A DNA stretch of 19,104 bases from contig WJIV01000072.1 in NCBI GenBank assembly GCA_014730055.1, positions 1-19,104 of the forward strand, read 5' to 3'. The notes beneath the pieces were generated by a model. That model ran no database searches. It saw nothing but the letters and a program-made list of their open reading frames with translations, and had not been told where the DNA came from. The DNA comes from Candidatus Bathyarchaeota archaeon. GTDB taxonomy: Archaea > Thermoproteota > Bathyarchaeia > TCS64. The position numbers and the translations under genes were made by a program. This document shows positions 7,484-13,835 of this stretch, piece after piece. Position 1 is the first letter of the stretch; every line of letters begins with the position of its first letter.

Positions 7484-7495
7484 TATTGGCCAATA
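7484..7495. promoter_or_regulatory. perfect 12-bp palindrome, candidate operator of the WYL-MFS operon
   Basis: TATTGGCCAATA reads the same on both strands and ends about 12 bases upstream of the operon's TATA-like box. That position suits an archaeal activator or a repressor near the initiation complex. The binding protein is unknown. Confidence 0.5.
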
Positions 7496-7719
7496 TCAAC
7501 TAATATTAATTGTTCAATAATTCTTATGAATAATTTATTCTCAAATTGGTATCATTATTTAAATAGAATAAACTAATATGGCGATCTCAATTGTTGCTAG
7601 AATCAGATTATTTTTGCAGCTAGAGCAATTAAACACCAAGTATACTTGTAATGAGACGCTTTTATTTATCTAAAGTTTACTTGAAAGTTTATAAATGCAA
7701 TTTATTCAGAGGAGTAGGG

Positions 7720-7746
7720 ATGTTGTTAAACCCTGTGAGCATATGA
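7720..7746 (+). other. possible 8-codon leader ORF in the spacer before the dehydratase gene
   Basis: The 380-base spacer 7448-7827 holds no long gene. Inside it GAGGAG at 7709-7714 precedes an ATG by five bases, opening an 8-codon frame (MLLNPVSI). TATA-like boxes lie at 7661-7672 and 7688-7696; the first would give a leader containing the binding site. It could be a leader peptide, the start of a small RNA or chance. The dehydratase gene has its own box at 7796-7804. Confidence 0.25.
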
Positions 7747-7795
7747 GATATTCTGTAATTACTGTAATGATTTTTGTGAAAAATAAAAAAAGGAT

Positions 7796-7804
7796 CTTTT
7801 ATCA
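7796..7804 (+). promoter_or_regulatory. TATA-like box of the dehydratase gene
   Basis: CTTTTATCA is centred about 27 bases before the ATG at 7828, predicting a leaderless transcript. Confidence 0.45.
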
Positions 7805-7827
7805 TCCAGGATATTTATTCAAACGCT

Positions 7828-8802
7828 ATGATCATCCCCAAGTCTAGTACCTACAGGCCTACACTAGAAGATTTCAAGAAAGCAGCTCAAAGGATTAAGG
7901 ACGTAGCATTTAGAACCCCGCTCATCCCATTGAGATTCTATGATGAAGACCCAGAGATAAAGCTAAAACCTGAGATGCTACAACCTATCGGGAGCTACAA
8001 GATAAGAGGCGTCTACAACTGGGTGGCAAAACTAAGCTCAGAACAAAGAGCCAAAGGAATATCCACAGCAAGCTCGGGGAACATGGCACAGGCAGTAGCC
8101 TATGTTGCAAAACTATACGATATACCCGCTAGAACCATAGTATACGAAACAGCGCCTGAGACGAAGAAAGAGGCAATTAGAAAATATGGTGGGGAGGTGA
8201 TACCTAAGCCATGGAAGGAGTGGGTTGAGTACACGAAGAATCCTGAAAGTGACCGCTGCTTCCTTCACCCCCTTGAGGAATATGGGCTGATGGACGGTCA
8301 TGGGACCATTGGTTTGGAGATAATGGAGGATGATCCTGAGACTGAGACTATATATGTAGCTCTAGGCGCAGGGTTCCTGGGGTCGGGAGTAGCCCTCGCC
8401 GCCAAAGCTCTTAAACCCTCTGTAAAGGTAGTTGGAGTTAACTCTGAGAATTCTCCTCACTATTATGAGAGCTTCCAGCATGGAAGAATAATGGACACCC
8501 CTCCTGAACCCACCCTGGGCGATGGGTCAGCAGTTAACCTTGATGCCTTTCCAAACACGGATCAACTACTTGAATTAGTTATGGAGGTAATAGTTGAGGT
8601 TGTTCTTGTCTCTGAGGACGAGATCAAAGATGCAATAAAGTATCTAGCACTTGAGAATAAGCTTGTAGCCGAAGGATCAGGTGCTTTAAGCTTAGCCGCA
8701 GCTCGAAAGGTCTCGAGAGAAGAGCGGGGAAAAGCTGTTTGCATAATAACTGGTGGAAGCATTGATACGGATAAGCTTGTTAAAATTCTAAATAATCAAT
8801 GA
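7828..8802 (+). CDS. PLP-dependent threonine/serine dehydratase-family enzyme
   Basis: The 324 residues fit the fold-type II PLP family of threonine/serine dehydratases and serine racemases. The PLP lysine is K58 in PIGSYKIRGVYN, the SSGNMAQAVAY loop (82-92) matches the SxGNHAQ substrate loop but with Met for His, HGTIGLEI (158-165) is standard, and CIITGGSID (305-313) closes the cofactor site. The phosphate-binding loop, normally GGGGL, reads LGAGFLGSG (179-187). There is no C-terminal ACT domain, so feedback control as in biosynthetic IlvA is unlikely. Deamination of a hydroxy-amino acid is the natural guess, but the two altered loops make the substrate uncertain. It is monocistronic, with a probably leaderless ATG. 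Confidence 0.85.
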   Translation: MIIPKSSTYRPTLEDFKKAAQRIKDVAFRTPLIPLRFYDEDPEIKLKPEMLQPIGSYKIRGVYNWVAKLSSEQRAKGISTASSGNMAQAVAYVAKLYDIPARTIVYETAPETKKEAIRKYGGEVIPKPWKEWVEYTKNPESDRCFLHPLEEYGLMDGHGTIGLEIMEDDPETETIYVALGAGFLGSGVALAAKALKPSVKVVGVNSENSPHYYESFQHGRIMDTPPEPTLGDGSAVNLDAFPNTDQLLELVMEVIVEVVLVSEDEIKDAIKYLALENKLVAEGSGALSLAAARKVSREERGKAVCIITGGSIDTDKLVKILNNQ

Positions 8803-9078
8803 TTTATTCATTTCATGAAAATTCTGATTCTTTCTCAGATAATAACTTTTAATCCAAAGAAATTTTACGCAAAAATATTTTCCAAGTCATAACCAAATAG
8901 GAAATATGCAATTTTAATAGAAAATTTGAGCAAAGATACATCTACATCTGCCCAGAAACAGGTTCTAGGTTCTTAAAAGAATCACAATTATGCAGCCACC
9001 TGAGTAAACTATAGACTAATCCACTTTTTTTTAAACCAAAATTAGATTTGGTAATTTTTTCTATAACTAAATCTACCC
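8803..9078. other. non-coding spacer with an inverted repeat
   Basis: No gene is seen in this AT-rich spacer. A 10-base inverted repeat with one G-U pair, TAGATTTGGT (9043-9052) with ACTAAATCTA (9066-9075), lies directly before the nitroreductase promoter and is a possible operator. Confidence 0.4.
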
Positions 9079-9085
9079 TTAAATA
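9079..9085 (+). promoter_or_regulatory. TATA-like box of the nitroreductase gene
   Basis: TTAAATA is centred at 9082, so transcription should start near 9108, a few bases from the GTG at 9115. Confidence 0.45.
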
Positions 9086-9114
9086 CTCGATATAATATGT
9101 TGTAATTGATTGAA

Positions 9115-9615
9115 GTGGAGTTTAAAGAAGTTATAGAGAAGAGAAGAAGCATCCGAAAATACAAGGAAACTCCGGTAGCTAGAGAGAAGATAAAGGAAAT
9201 TCTTGAGGCAGCTAGGATAGCACCTTCCGCTGGTCACAGGCAACCATGGCACTTTATAGTAGTAGAGGATAAGGAGAAGATCAAAAAACTTGCTAAGAGT
9301 GATTGGGCAGCAGATGCTCCGGTGATGATTGTGGGACTTGCAGATAAGGAGGCTTCTCCAGGTTGGTGTGAGAACGATCTAGGAATAGCCTTTGAGCATA
9401 TCGTTCTAGCTGCGACTGATCTTGGTCTTGGTACTTGCTGGATGGGGCAGTCGAACAGAGAGGACATGGTAAGAGAACTACTTGATATCCCTGATCATTT
9501 CAAAGTAGTTGCCGTAACTCCAGTAGGTGAAGTCAATGAGAAACCTTCTCCAAAGGAAAGAAAGAGCCTCGATGAGATAGCAAGCTGGGAAAAATACGGC
9601 TCAAAACAAGTATAA
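9115..9615 (+). CDS. nitroreductase-family flavoprotein
   Basis: A 166-aa FMN-dependent nitroreductase-fold protein. The N-terminal RRSIRKYKETPV (10-21) supplies the FMN phosphate contacts, followed by ARIAPSAGHRQPWHFIVV (33-50) and the C-terminal half AATDLGLGTCWMG (99-111). It acts as a cytoplasmic homodimer, reducing nitro, quinone or flavin-type substrates with NAD(P)H; the substrate here is unknown. GTG at 9115 is chosen because MEFKEVIEKRRSIRKY is the usual family start; a TTG at 9106 would add three residues and is equally near the predicted transcription start. At this length it is a compact form. The next gene has its own promoter, so cotranscription is not required. Confidence 0.9.
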   Translation: MEFKEVIEKRRSIRKYKETPVAREKIKEILEAARIAPSAGHRQPWHFIVVEDKEKIKKLAKSDWAADAPVMIVGLADKEASPGWCENDLGIAFEHIVLAATDLGLGTCWMGQSNREDMVRELLDIPDHFKVVAVTPVGEVNEKPSPKERKSLDEIASWEKYGSKQV

Positions 9616-9639
9616 TCAACTCTAATTTTTAGGTAAAGT

Positions 9640-9648
9640 CATATTATG
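9640..9648 (+). promoter_or_regulatory. TATA-like box of the VOC gene
   Basis: An ATATTATG stretch centred near 9644 puts the transcription start at about 9670, directly before the ATG at 9673. Confidence 0.4.
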
Positions 9649-9672
9649 TGAATACATTTTCTCTTGATCAAT

Positions 9673-10077
9673 ATGATTAAAGGGATAGCCTATGTCGGAA
9701 TAGCGGTCAAGGATATTCAGCAAGCCAGAGAAAGATTCAAGGAAAAACTTGGATCAGAGATAATTCGGATAGGCGAAAGCGAAATTGATAAAGTGAAAAA
9801 CACCTACCTGAGACTCGGAGAAGATATCTTCGAACTCATGGAGCCCTATGATCCCGAAAGTCCCGTTGCAAAGTTTATAGAGAAAAGAGGTGAAGGGATT
9901 CAGTATATTGGCCTTGAAGTGGAGGATCTAAATGGAACGGTCTCATCTCTGAGAGATGCGGGGATCCGCTTCACATCGGATGAGCCAATTAAGTATCCAG
10001 ATGGAAGCAGATGGGCATTCATACACCCAAAAGAAATGTATGGTGTAATGTTTGCGTTGATAGAGAATCCTATCTAA
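9673..10077 (+). CDS. methylmalonyl-CoA-epimerase-like VOC protein lacking metal ligands
   Basis: A 134-aa glyoxalase/VOC-fold protein with the layout of methylmalonyl-CoA epimerase: GIAYVGIAVKDI (4-15), YLRLGEDIFELMEPYDPESP (45-64), KRGEGIQYIGLEVED (71-85) and FIHPKEMYGVMFALIEN (116-132). In the true enzyme a divalent metal is held by His, Gln, His and Glu. Here the first His is Y7, the His pair in the middle is Q77-Y78 and the terminal Glu is A128, so metal binding is probably lost. It may be a binding protein, a metal-free enzyme or a protein with relocated ligands. ATG at 9673 is chosen over TTG 9664 for its fit to the family start and promoter spacing. No mutase gene lies nearby. Confidence 0.8.
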   Translation: MIKGIAYVGIAVKDIQQARERFKEKLGSEIIRIGESEIDKVKNTYLRLGEDIFELMEPYDPESPVAKFIEKRGEGIQYIGLEVEDLNGTVSSLRDAGIRFTSDEPIKYPDGSRWAFIHPKEMYGVMFALIENPI

Positions 10078-10118
10078 AGAACCCGAAGACTCAATATCTT
10101 CGATAACTACATCGATGC

Positions 10119-10130
10119 TTTTATCTTTTA
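10119..10130 (+). promoter_or_regulatory. TATA-like box of the cupin gene
   Basis: An AT-rich CTTTTATCTTTTA stretch lies 29-40 bases before the GTG at 10159. Confidence 0.35.
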
Positions 10131-10158
10131 TTCAATACTAAATAGGATATGATTCACT

Positions 10159-10518
10159 GTGTTTGAGTTCTTAAACTTTGATGAAATTGATTGGGAGGAT
10201 GCTCCAAGAGGCTATTATCTTACCGATGTTAAGCAGAAAGTCCTATGGAAAGATCATAATACCGGTGCGACACTTGCGTTAATAAAATTCCCAATAGGGG
10301 TTGCAGATAAAATTCATTCTCATCCAAACGCCAAACAGATAACCATAGGACTAAGTGGCGAGCTTCTAATGCCCCCAGATAATAAGCCAATGAAAGTTTT
10401 ACCAAATATGGTGGTGACAGCCCCTAAAGATGGTAAACACGGTGCAACAAACTTTACAGAGGAGAGCATCATCTTGTTCTTCTGGGATGGTTCCCCTGCT
10501 CCAGAAATTCATGAATAA
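10159..10518 (+). CDS. small cupin-domain protein
   Basis: A single-domain cupin of 119 aa. Motif 1 is IHSHPNAKQITIGLSGEL (about 54-71): the two histidines are present but Gln replaces the usual Glu. Motif 2 is PKDGKHGATN (88-97) with its histidine. A 3-His site could still bind a metal ion. The strand ESIILFFWDG near the C-terminus fits the barrel. Small cupins act as isomerases, dioxygenases or ligand binders; the specific role is unknown. The GTG start is forced: an ATG just upstream at 10149 is out of frame. A six-T run follows the stop, so it is probably monocistronic, and the gene converges on the zinc-finger gene at 10556-10723. Confidence 0.85.
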   Translation: MFEFLNFDEIDWEDAPRGYYLTDVKQKVLWKDHNTGATLALIKFPIGVADKIHSHPNAKQITIGLSGELLMPPDNKPMKVLPNMVVTAPKDGKHGATNFTEESIILFFWDGSPAPEIHE

Positions 10519-10521
10519 TCC

Positions 10522-10527
10522 TTTTTT
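10522..10527 (+). terminator. T6 run after the cupin gene
   Basis: Six T a few bases after the cupin stop, in the gap before the convergent zinc-finger gene; plausible simple archaeal terminator. Confidence 0.4.
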
Positions 10528-10555
10528 AAATAGTCTGCCTAGGAGGCTCTATTAT

Positions 10556-10723
10556 TTAACTGCTATGGGTGTCAAGGTGAGGATACCTGTGAAGTTCACA
10601 TGTACTTAACCCACAAATAGGACATTCGAATACTGGCTTTCTTTTACAACCCTCGAAAATACATACCTCTCCTTTTAGGCTCTTCTTTTTCCTTTCCTGA
10701 TAACGATTCCATCTAAGGCTCAT
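10556..10723 (-). CDS. small AN1-like zinc-finger protein, 55 aa
   Basis: This short gene fills most of an otherwise empty 336-base gap. It encodes a basic N-terminus (MSLRWNRYQERKKKSL) followed by a dense Cys/His array: C21-x4-C26, C34-x2-C37-x4-C42-x2-H45, then H49 and H53. The stretch VFECPICGLSTCELHR closely follows the C-x2-C-x4-C-x2-H part of AN1 zinc fingers, which bind ubiquitin-like proteins, proteasome parts or nucleic acid in other systems. The last AN1 Cys is missing. The frame continues upstream without a start to a TAA near 10760. The start is uncertain, but an array this ordered is unlikely by chance. It is transcribed opposite to both neighbours. Confidence 0.65.
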   Translation of the reverse strand: MSLRWNRYQERKKKSLKGEVCIFEGCKRKPVFECPICGLSTCELHRYPHLDTHSS

Positions 10724-10733
10724 CGGGTTTGTA

Positions 10734-10748
10734 CCACAATATTTGTGG
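10734..10748. repeat. inverted repeat before the zinc-finger gene
   Basis: CCACAA-TAT-TTGTGG, six paired bases around three, ends 11 bases upstream of the zinc-finger ATG. It could be an operator or the foot of a short leader hairpin. Confidence 0.5.
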
Positions 10749-10770
10749 GCTCCAACTACTTAACAACGAC

Positions 10771-10782
10771 TGCCATATGGCA
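10771..10782. promoter_or_regulatory. perfect 12-bp palindrome in the divergent promoter region
   Basis: TGCCATATGGCA is a perfect palindrome lying between the leftward zinc-finger gene and the rightward GNAT gene. It is a candidate binding site for a dimeric regulator of one or both. Confidence 0.45.
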
Positions 10783-10817
10783 ATGAAAGTTACTATTTCA
10801 ACTTCAAGATATAATAG

Positions 10818-10830
10818 TTTTATATTTATT
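10818..10830 (+). promoter_or_regulatory. TATA-like box of the first GNAT gene
   Basis: TTTTATATTTATT ends about 25 bases before the ATG at 10855, giving a leaderless or very short leader transcript. Confidence 0.5.
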
Positions 10831-10854
10831 TAATGAAAGATACATGGTTCTTTT

Positions 10855-11370
10855 ATGAATCCTGGAACTCCTAAGATGGTTAGAATTGTACCCATATCCG
10901 AGGAATATGTCGAGAGTTTTCACTGCTGCCTTGACTCAGTTGCACGAGAGAAAATATATCTTGCAGGGGTAAAAGCAAGACCGTTAGACTCAACCAAAGA
11001 ATTCGTATTAAACAATATCAAACAGGGATATCCACAGTATATTGCTCTTGAAGGGGACAGAGTGGTCGGCTGGTGTGATATTATACCAATGAAAGGCATT
11101 GATTTCAATCACTGTGGCGTCTTAGGTATGGGCGTCCATAAGAGTTATCGCAGGAAAGGAATCGGCTCAGCATTATTAGAAGCAACTTTGATTGGAGCCA
11201 AAGAATTTGGTTTGGAGCGTGTAGAACTAGAAGTTTACACATCTAATAAGGTAGCCATTAGAATGTATGAGAAATACGGCTTTGAGTTTGAGGGAATAAA
11301 ACGCCGAGCAAGGAAACTTGAGGATATGTACTTTGATATTCAAATAATGGCACTATTCCTTAATCGGTAA
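10855..11370 (+). CDS. GNAT-family N-acetyltransferase (first of three)
   Basis: A 171-aa acetyl-CoA-dependent N-acetyltransferase. The acetyl-CoA pyrophosphate loop is YRRKGIGSALL (98-108), preceded by the strand GVLGMGVHKS (88-97). The C-terminal motif SNKVAIRMYEKYGFEFEG (130-147) is typical of RimI-like and small-molecule acetyltransferases. The substrate may be a protein N-terminus, amine or antibiotic-like molecule; the sequence does not tell. A downstream Met at residue 8 is a possible alternative start. The next gene begins 30 bases after the stop with its own TATA-like box, so the two are close but may be transcribed separately. Confidence 0.92.
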   Translation: MNPGTPKMVRIVPISEEYVESFHCCLDSVAREKIYLAGVKARPLDSTKEFVLNNIKQGYPQYIALEGDRVVGWCDIIPMKGIDFNHCGVLGMGVHKSYRRKGIGSALLEATLIGAKEFGLERVELEVYTSNKVAIRMYEKYGFEFEGIKRRARKLEDMYFDIQIMALFLNR

Positions 11371-11371
11371 T

Positions 11372-11381
11372 CTTATCTTTA
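11372..11381 (+). promoter_or_regulatory. TATA-like box of the methyltransferase gene
   Basis: CTTATCTTTA is centred about 25 bases before the GTG at 11401. Confidence 0.4.
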
Positions 11382-11400
11382 TTAAAATGTAATAGTTGGT

Positions 11401-12120
11401 GTGTCAAGGAAAATAGATGCGTTTGGGGAAATCTATATGGCTTATCTTCTAGGAGAGCCATCAAATCACTGTACAGAAAGAGATGACGGATATAAGCGTG
11501 AATCTGAGAGTGCACATCATTATTTTAGAGATTATGACGAATGGGAATCCTATGAACAGGAAGCGATCCAGGAAGCAAGAGGCAAAATACTGGACATCGG
11601 GCTAGGAGCAGGAAGACACGCGTTATACCTTCAGGAAAAAGGACTTGAGGTTGTTGGAATAGATACATCTCCCCTAGCTATAGAAGTATCCAAGCTTCGA
11701 GGAGTCAAAGATGCCAGACTTATGAGCCTGTATAATCTGAATTTCACTGATAACTTTTTTGACACGATATTATTACTCGGCCAGAACCTCGGACTTGGGG
11801 ATGTCGAAGGGGTAAGGTTTTACCTAAGAAGACTCCATGAGATTACAAGGCCTGATGGGATAATATTAGGTGAAGCTAGAGACCCCTCTGTGACAGATAA
11901 GCCAGAGCATTTTAACTACCAGAAAAGAAACATTGAGAAAGGACTCCCGGCTGGATTAGTAAAAGTGCGAGTTGGCTTCAGAGACGGTTTTGGGGAATGG
12001 TTTGACCTGTTCCTAATGGACCAGGAGACCCTGGAGGTGGTGATTAAACCAACGGGCTGGAAGATAGACAAAACCTACCAATCTTCTCATGGAATGTACA
12101 TTGCAATATTATCAAAATAA
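11401..12120 (+). CDS. class I SAM-dependent methyltransferase
   Basis: The 239-aa protein has a Rossmann-like methyltransferase core. Motif I is ILDIGLGAGRHALYL (63-77), the acidic ribose contact is D88 in VVGIDTSP, and motif IV is around FFDTILLLGQNLGL (119-132). Motif VI-like PDGIILGEARD (151-161) follows. The first 50 residues contain many acidic and aromatic residues (HHYFRDYDEW) and may form the substrate lid. Its substrate is unknown; it lacks the features of rRNA or protein methyltransferases that I know. GTG is used because its promoter box is correctly spaced and no ATG gives the full N-terminus. It sits among three GNAT genes, giving the area a small-molecule-modification flavour. 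Confidence 0.9.
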   Translation: MSRKIDAFGEIYMAYLLGEPSNHCTERDDGYKRESESAHHYFRDYDEWESYEQEAIQEARGKILDIGLGAGRHALYLQEKGLEVVGIDTSPLAIEVSKLRGVKDARLMSLYNLNFTDNFFDTILLLGQNLGLGDVEGVRFYLRRLHEITRPDGIILGEARDPSVTDKPEHFNYQKRNIEKGLPAGLVKVRVGFRDGFGEWFDLFLMDQETLEVVIKPTGWKIDKTYQSSHGMYIAILSK

Positions 12121-12330
12121 TCGGTACATTCATCCTTATTTAAAAATTATTTAAAATTGTAAAAAACTCGAAATTAGAAGAGCAAATGGATGGAGAACTA
12201 ATAATAATAAATGAGGGGAAAAATAACAAAATATCTATTATTTAAACTACAACCTTTTTAAAAAAAGCAATGAAAACTTCATAAATCGATAACTGAGATG
12301 TATATGCTCTTCATCAAAAAAATAGGAAAG

Positions 12331-12341
12331 GTTATTTTTAT
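12331..12341 (+). promoter_or_regulatory. TATA-like box of the second GNAT gene
   Basis: GTTATTTTTAT is centred about 25 bases before the ATG at 12361. The preceding 240-base spacer shows no other structure. Confidence 0.5.
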
Positions 12342-12360
12342 CTAATTTATAATTTAAAAC

Positions 12361-12906
12361 ATGGGTCAACAGCCGATCTTGGAAACTGAACGCCTATTCC
12401 TGAGACCTTTCAATTCAAATGACGCAAAAACGGTACAAGAACTGGCAGGTGATAGATTAATCGCCGCAACAACCTTGAATATCCCACACCCCTACGAGAA
12501 TGGAATTGCGGAATCATGGATCAATAGACATGAAGAGATCTTCAATCAAGGAAAAGGAGTAACTTATGCTGTTACCCTAAAAGATAACGGGCAACTCATC
12601 GGCGCCATAAGTCTAATGAGTATAGTTGAAGGGCACCAGGCAGAGCTCGGTTACTGGATCGGAGTACCCTACTGGAATAATGGATACTGCACCGAAGCTG
12701 GTCAAGCATTAATAAGATACGGATTTGAAGAAAAAGGTCTCCACAGAGTACATGCCTGCTACCTAAAAAGAAACCCCGCCTCAGGCCGAGTACTGGAAAA
12801 ACTCGGTATGTCCCACGAAGGAACAAGAAAACACCACGTTCTAAAATGGGGAGTTTACGAGGATCTTGAACTAATGGGATTATTAGAATCAGAACAGAAA
12901 AAATAG
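12361..12906 (+). CDS. GNAT-family N-acetyltransferase, RimJ/RimL type
   Basis: This 181-aa protein has the RimJ/RimL (acetyltransf_3) layout: the N-terminal LETERLFLRPFNSNDA (7-22), the central ELGYWIGVPYWNNGYCTEAG (95-114) and the C-terminal RNPASGRVLEKLGMSHEGT (137-155), with N138 and S141 at conserved places. Such enzymes acetylate ribosomal protein N-termini or small amines; related YoaA- and YdaF-like proteins have unknown substrates. The family's usual acetyl-CoA loop Q/RxxGxG/A reads WNNGYCTEA here, normal for this subgroup. A leaderless ATG start is supported by the spacing of the AT-rich box. Confidence 0.92.
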   Translation: MGQQPILETERLFLRPFNSNDAKTVQELAGDRLIAATTLNIPHPYENGIAESWINRHEEIFNQGKGVTYAVTLKDNGQLIGAISLMSIVEGHQAELGYWIGVPYWNNGYCTEAGQALIRYGFEEKGLHRVHACYLKRNPASGRVLEKLGMSHEGTRKHHVLKWGVYEDLELMGLLESEQKK

Positions 12907-13003
12907 ATTTTCAATAAATGTATAATTTATATCGAGTTAAATTTCCTTCCTATCCTCTTTGTAAACAAACCTAAGCATCCTTTAGAATGATATCAAAAGA
13001 TAA

Positions 13004-13014
13004 TTATTTTTAAT
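13004..13014 (+). promoter_or_regulatory. TATA-like box of the third GNAT gene
   Basis: TTATTTTTAAT is centred about 29 bases before the ATG at 13038. Confidence 0.4.
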
Positions 13015-13037
13015 AAAAATAGAATATAATAATTAGT

Positions 13038-13523
13038 ATGATTCGTCATCTGACACCACAGTATGTGGAAGGTTTCATTGAATGTTACATACAAGTTTTC
13101 AAAAGCCTTTATGAAATACTACCAGATGAGTACGTTACGAAACAGATACGAGAGGCATCTCAAGGAGAATATTACTATCGAGTCCTGGGTCTTCTCGATG
13201 ATCCTTCAAACATTCTGCTCATCTCGCATCAAAGCAGGGAGATAACAGGTATAGCTTGGGGCAATGTGAAAGGGGAACTCGGATGGCTTGGGTTCATGGG
13301 GGTCAAGAAACTCTTCAGGAGGAGAGGAATAGGTAGATCACTTTTGAACCGATTCATCGGGGAGGCTAAGATAAAAGGAGCAGCTATGCTAAGTTTGGAT
13401 ACACACTCCTCTCTTATCACTGCAATTAGGCTATATGAAAGCGAAGGCTTCAAGAGAAAGGGCATGGTTGAGAATCCATATGGTTTAGAGCTAATTCTTT
13501 TCAGCAAGAAACTCATAATTTAA
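13038..13523 (+). CDS. GNAT-family N-acetyltransferase (third of three)
   Basis: A 161-aa acetyltransferase with the acetyl-CoA loop FRRRGIGRSLLNRF (93-106) after the strand LGWLGFMGVKK, and the C-terminal TAIRLYESEGFKRKG (128-142). It is distinct from the two upstream GNATs, so the three do not look like recent tandem copies. Substrate unknown. A 60-codon frame at 13063-13245 overlaps it in another phase and is not considered real because this frame carries the intact family motifs. The ATG follows directly on a promoter-like AT-rich block; no ribosome binding site is visible. Confidence 0.92.
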   Translation: MIRHLTPQYVEGFIECYIQVFKSLYEILPDEYVTKQIREASQGEYYYRVLGLLDDPSNILLISHQSREITGIAWGNVKGELGWLGFMGVKKLFRRRGIGRSLLNRFIGEAKIKGAAMLSLDTHSSLITAIRLYESEGFKRKGMVENPYGLELILFSKKLII

Positions 13524-13835
13524 TAGGATTAAATTTTTAGTTAAGAATAAATAGAAAATTCAATTCAGATCATATTAGTAAACATAAAATTTTGTTTCTC
13601 TGTACTTTTACCAAATATATCAAGATCCGAGGGAACAGTTGCATTTCATGTCAAATAAAGCTCTTTGAAGTAAAAACAAGTTCAGAATCAACCGATTCCG
13701 CTAAAAAAATATGATTTTTAAAATAGGAATTTGATCCATTGGCCTTGAAACGGACATTATTGAAAAAAGTTAAACCCTTAATCTAGATTTGGAATTGGTT
13801 TCCTTTTTAACGGACAAACTGTACATATTATTGAG
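13524..13835. other. 312-base AT-rich spacer
   Basis: I see no gene, RNA motif or clear repeat in this spacer. Near its right end a CCTTTTTAAC box (13802-13811) should be the promoter of the exported-protein gene. Confidence 0.4.

Noticed and set aside
13063..13245. Plus-strand 60-codon frame inside the third GNAT gene
   Set aside because: The GNAT frame carries the acetyl-CoA loop and C-terminal motif; this one carries nothing.
10855..13523. Idea that the three GNATs are a recent tandem duplication
   Set aside because: Their motifs and lengths differ (RimI-like, RimL-like and a third type), so duplication is not recent.
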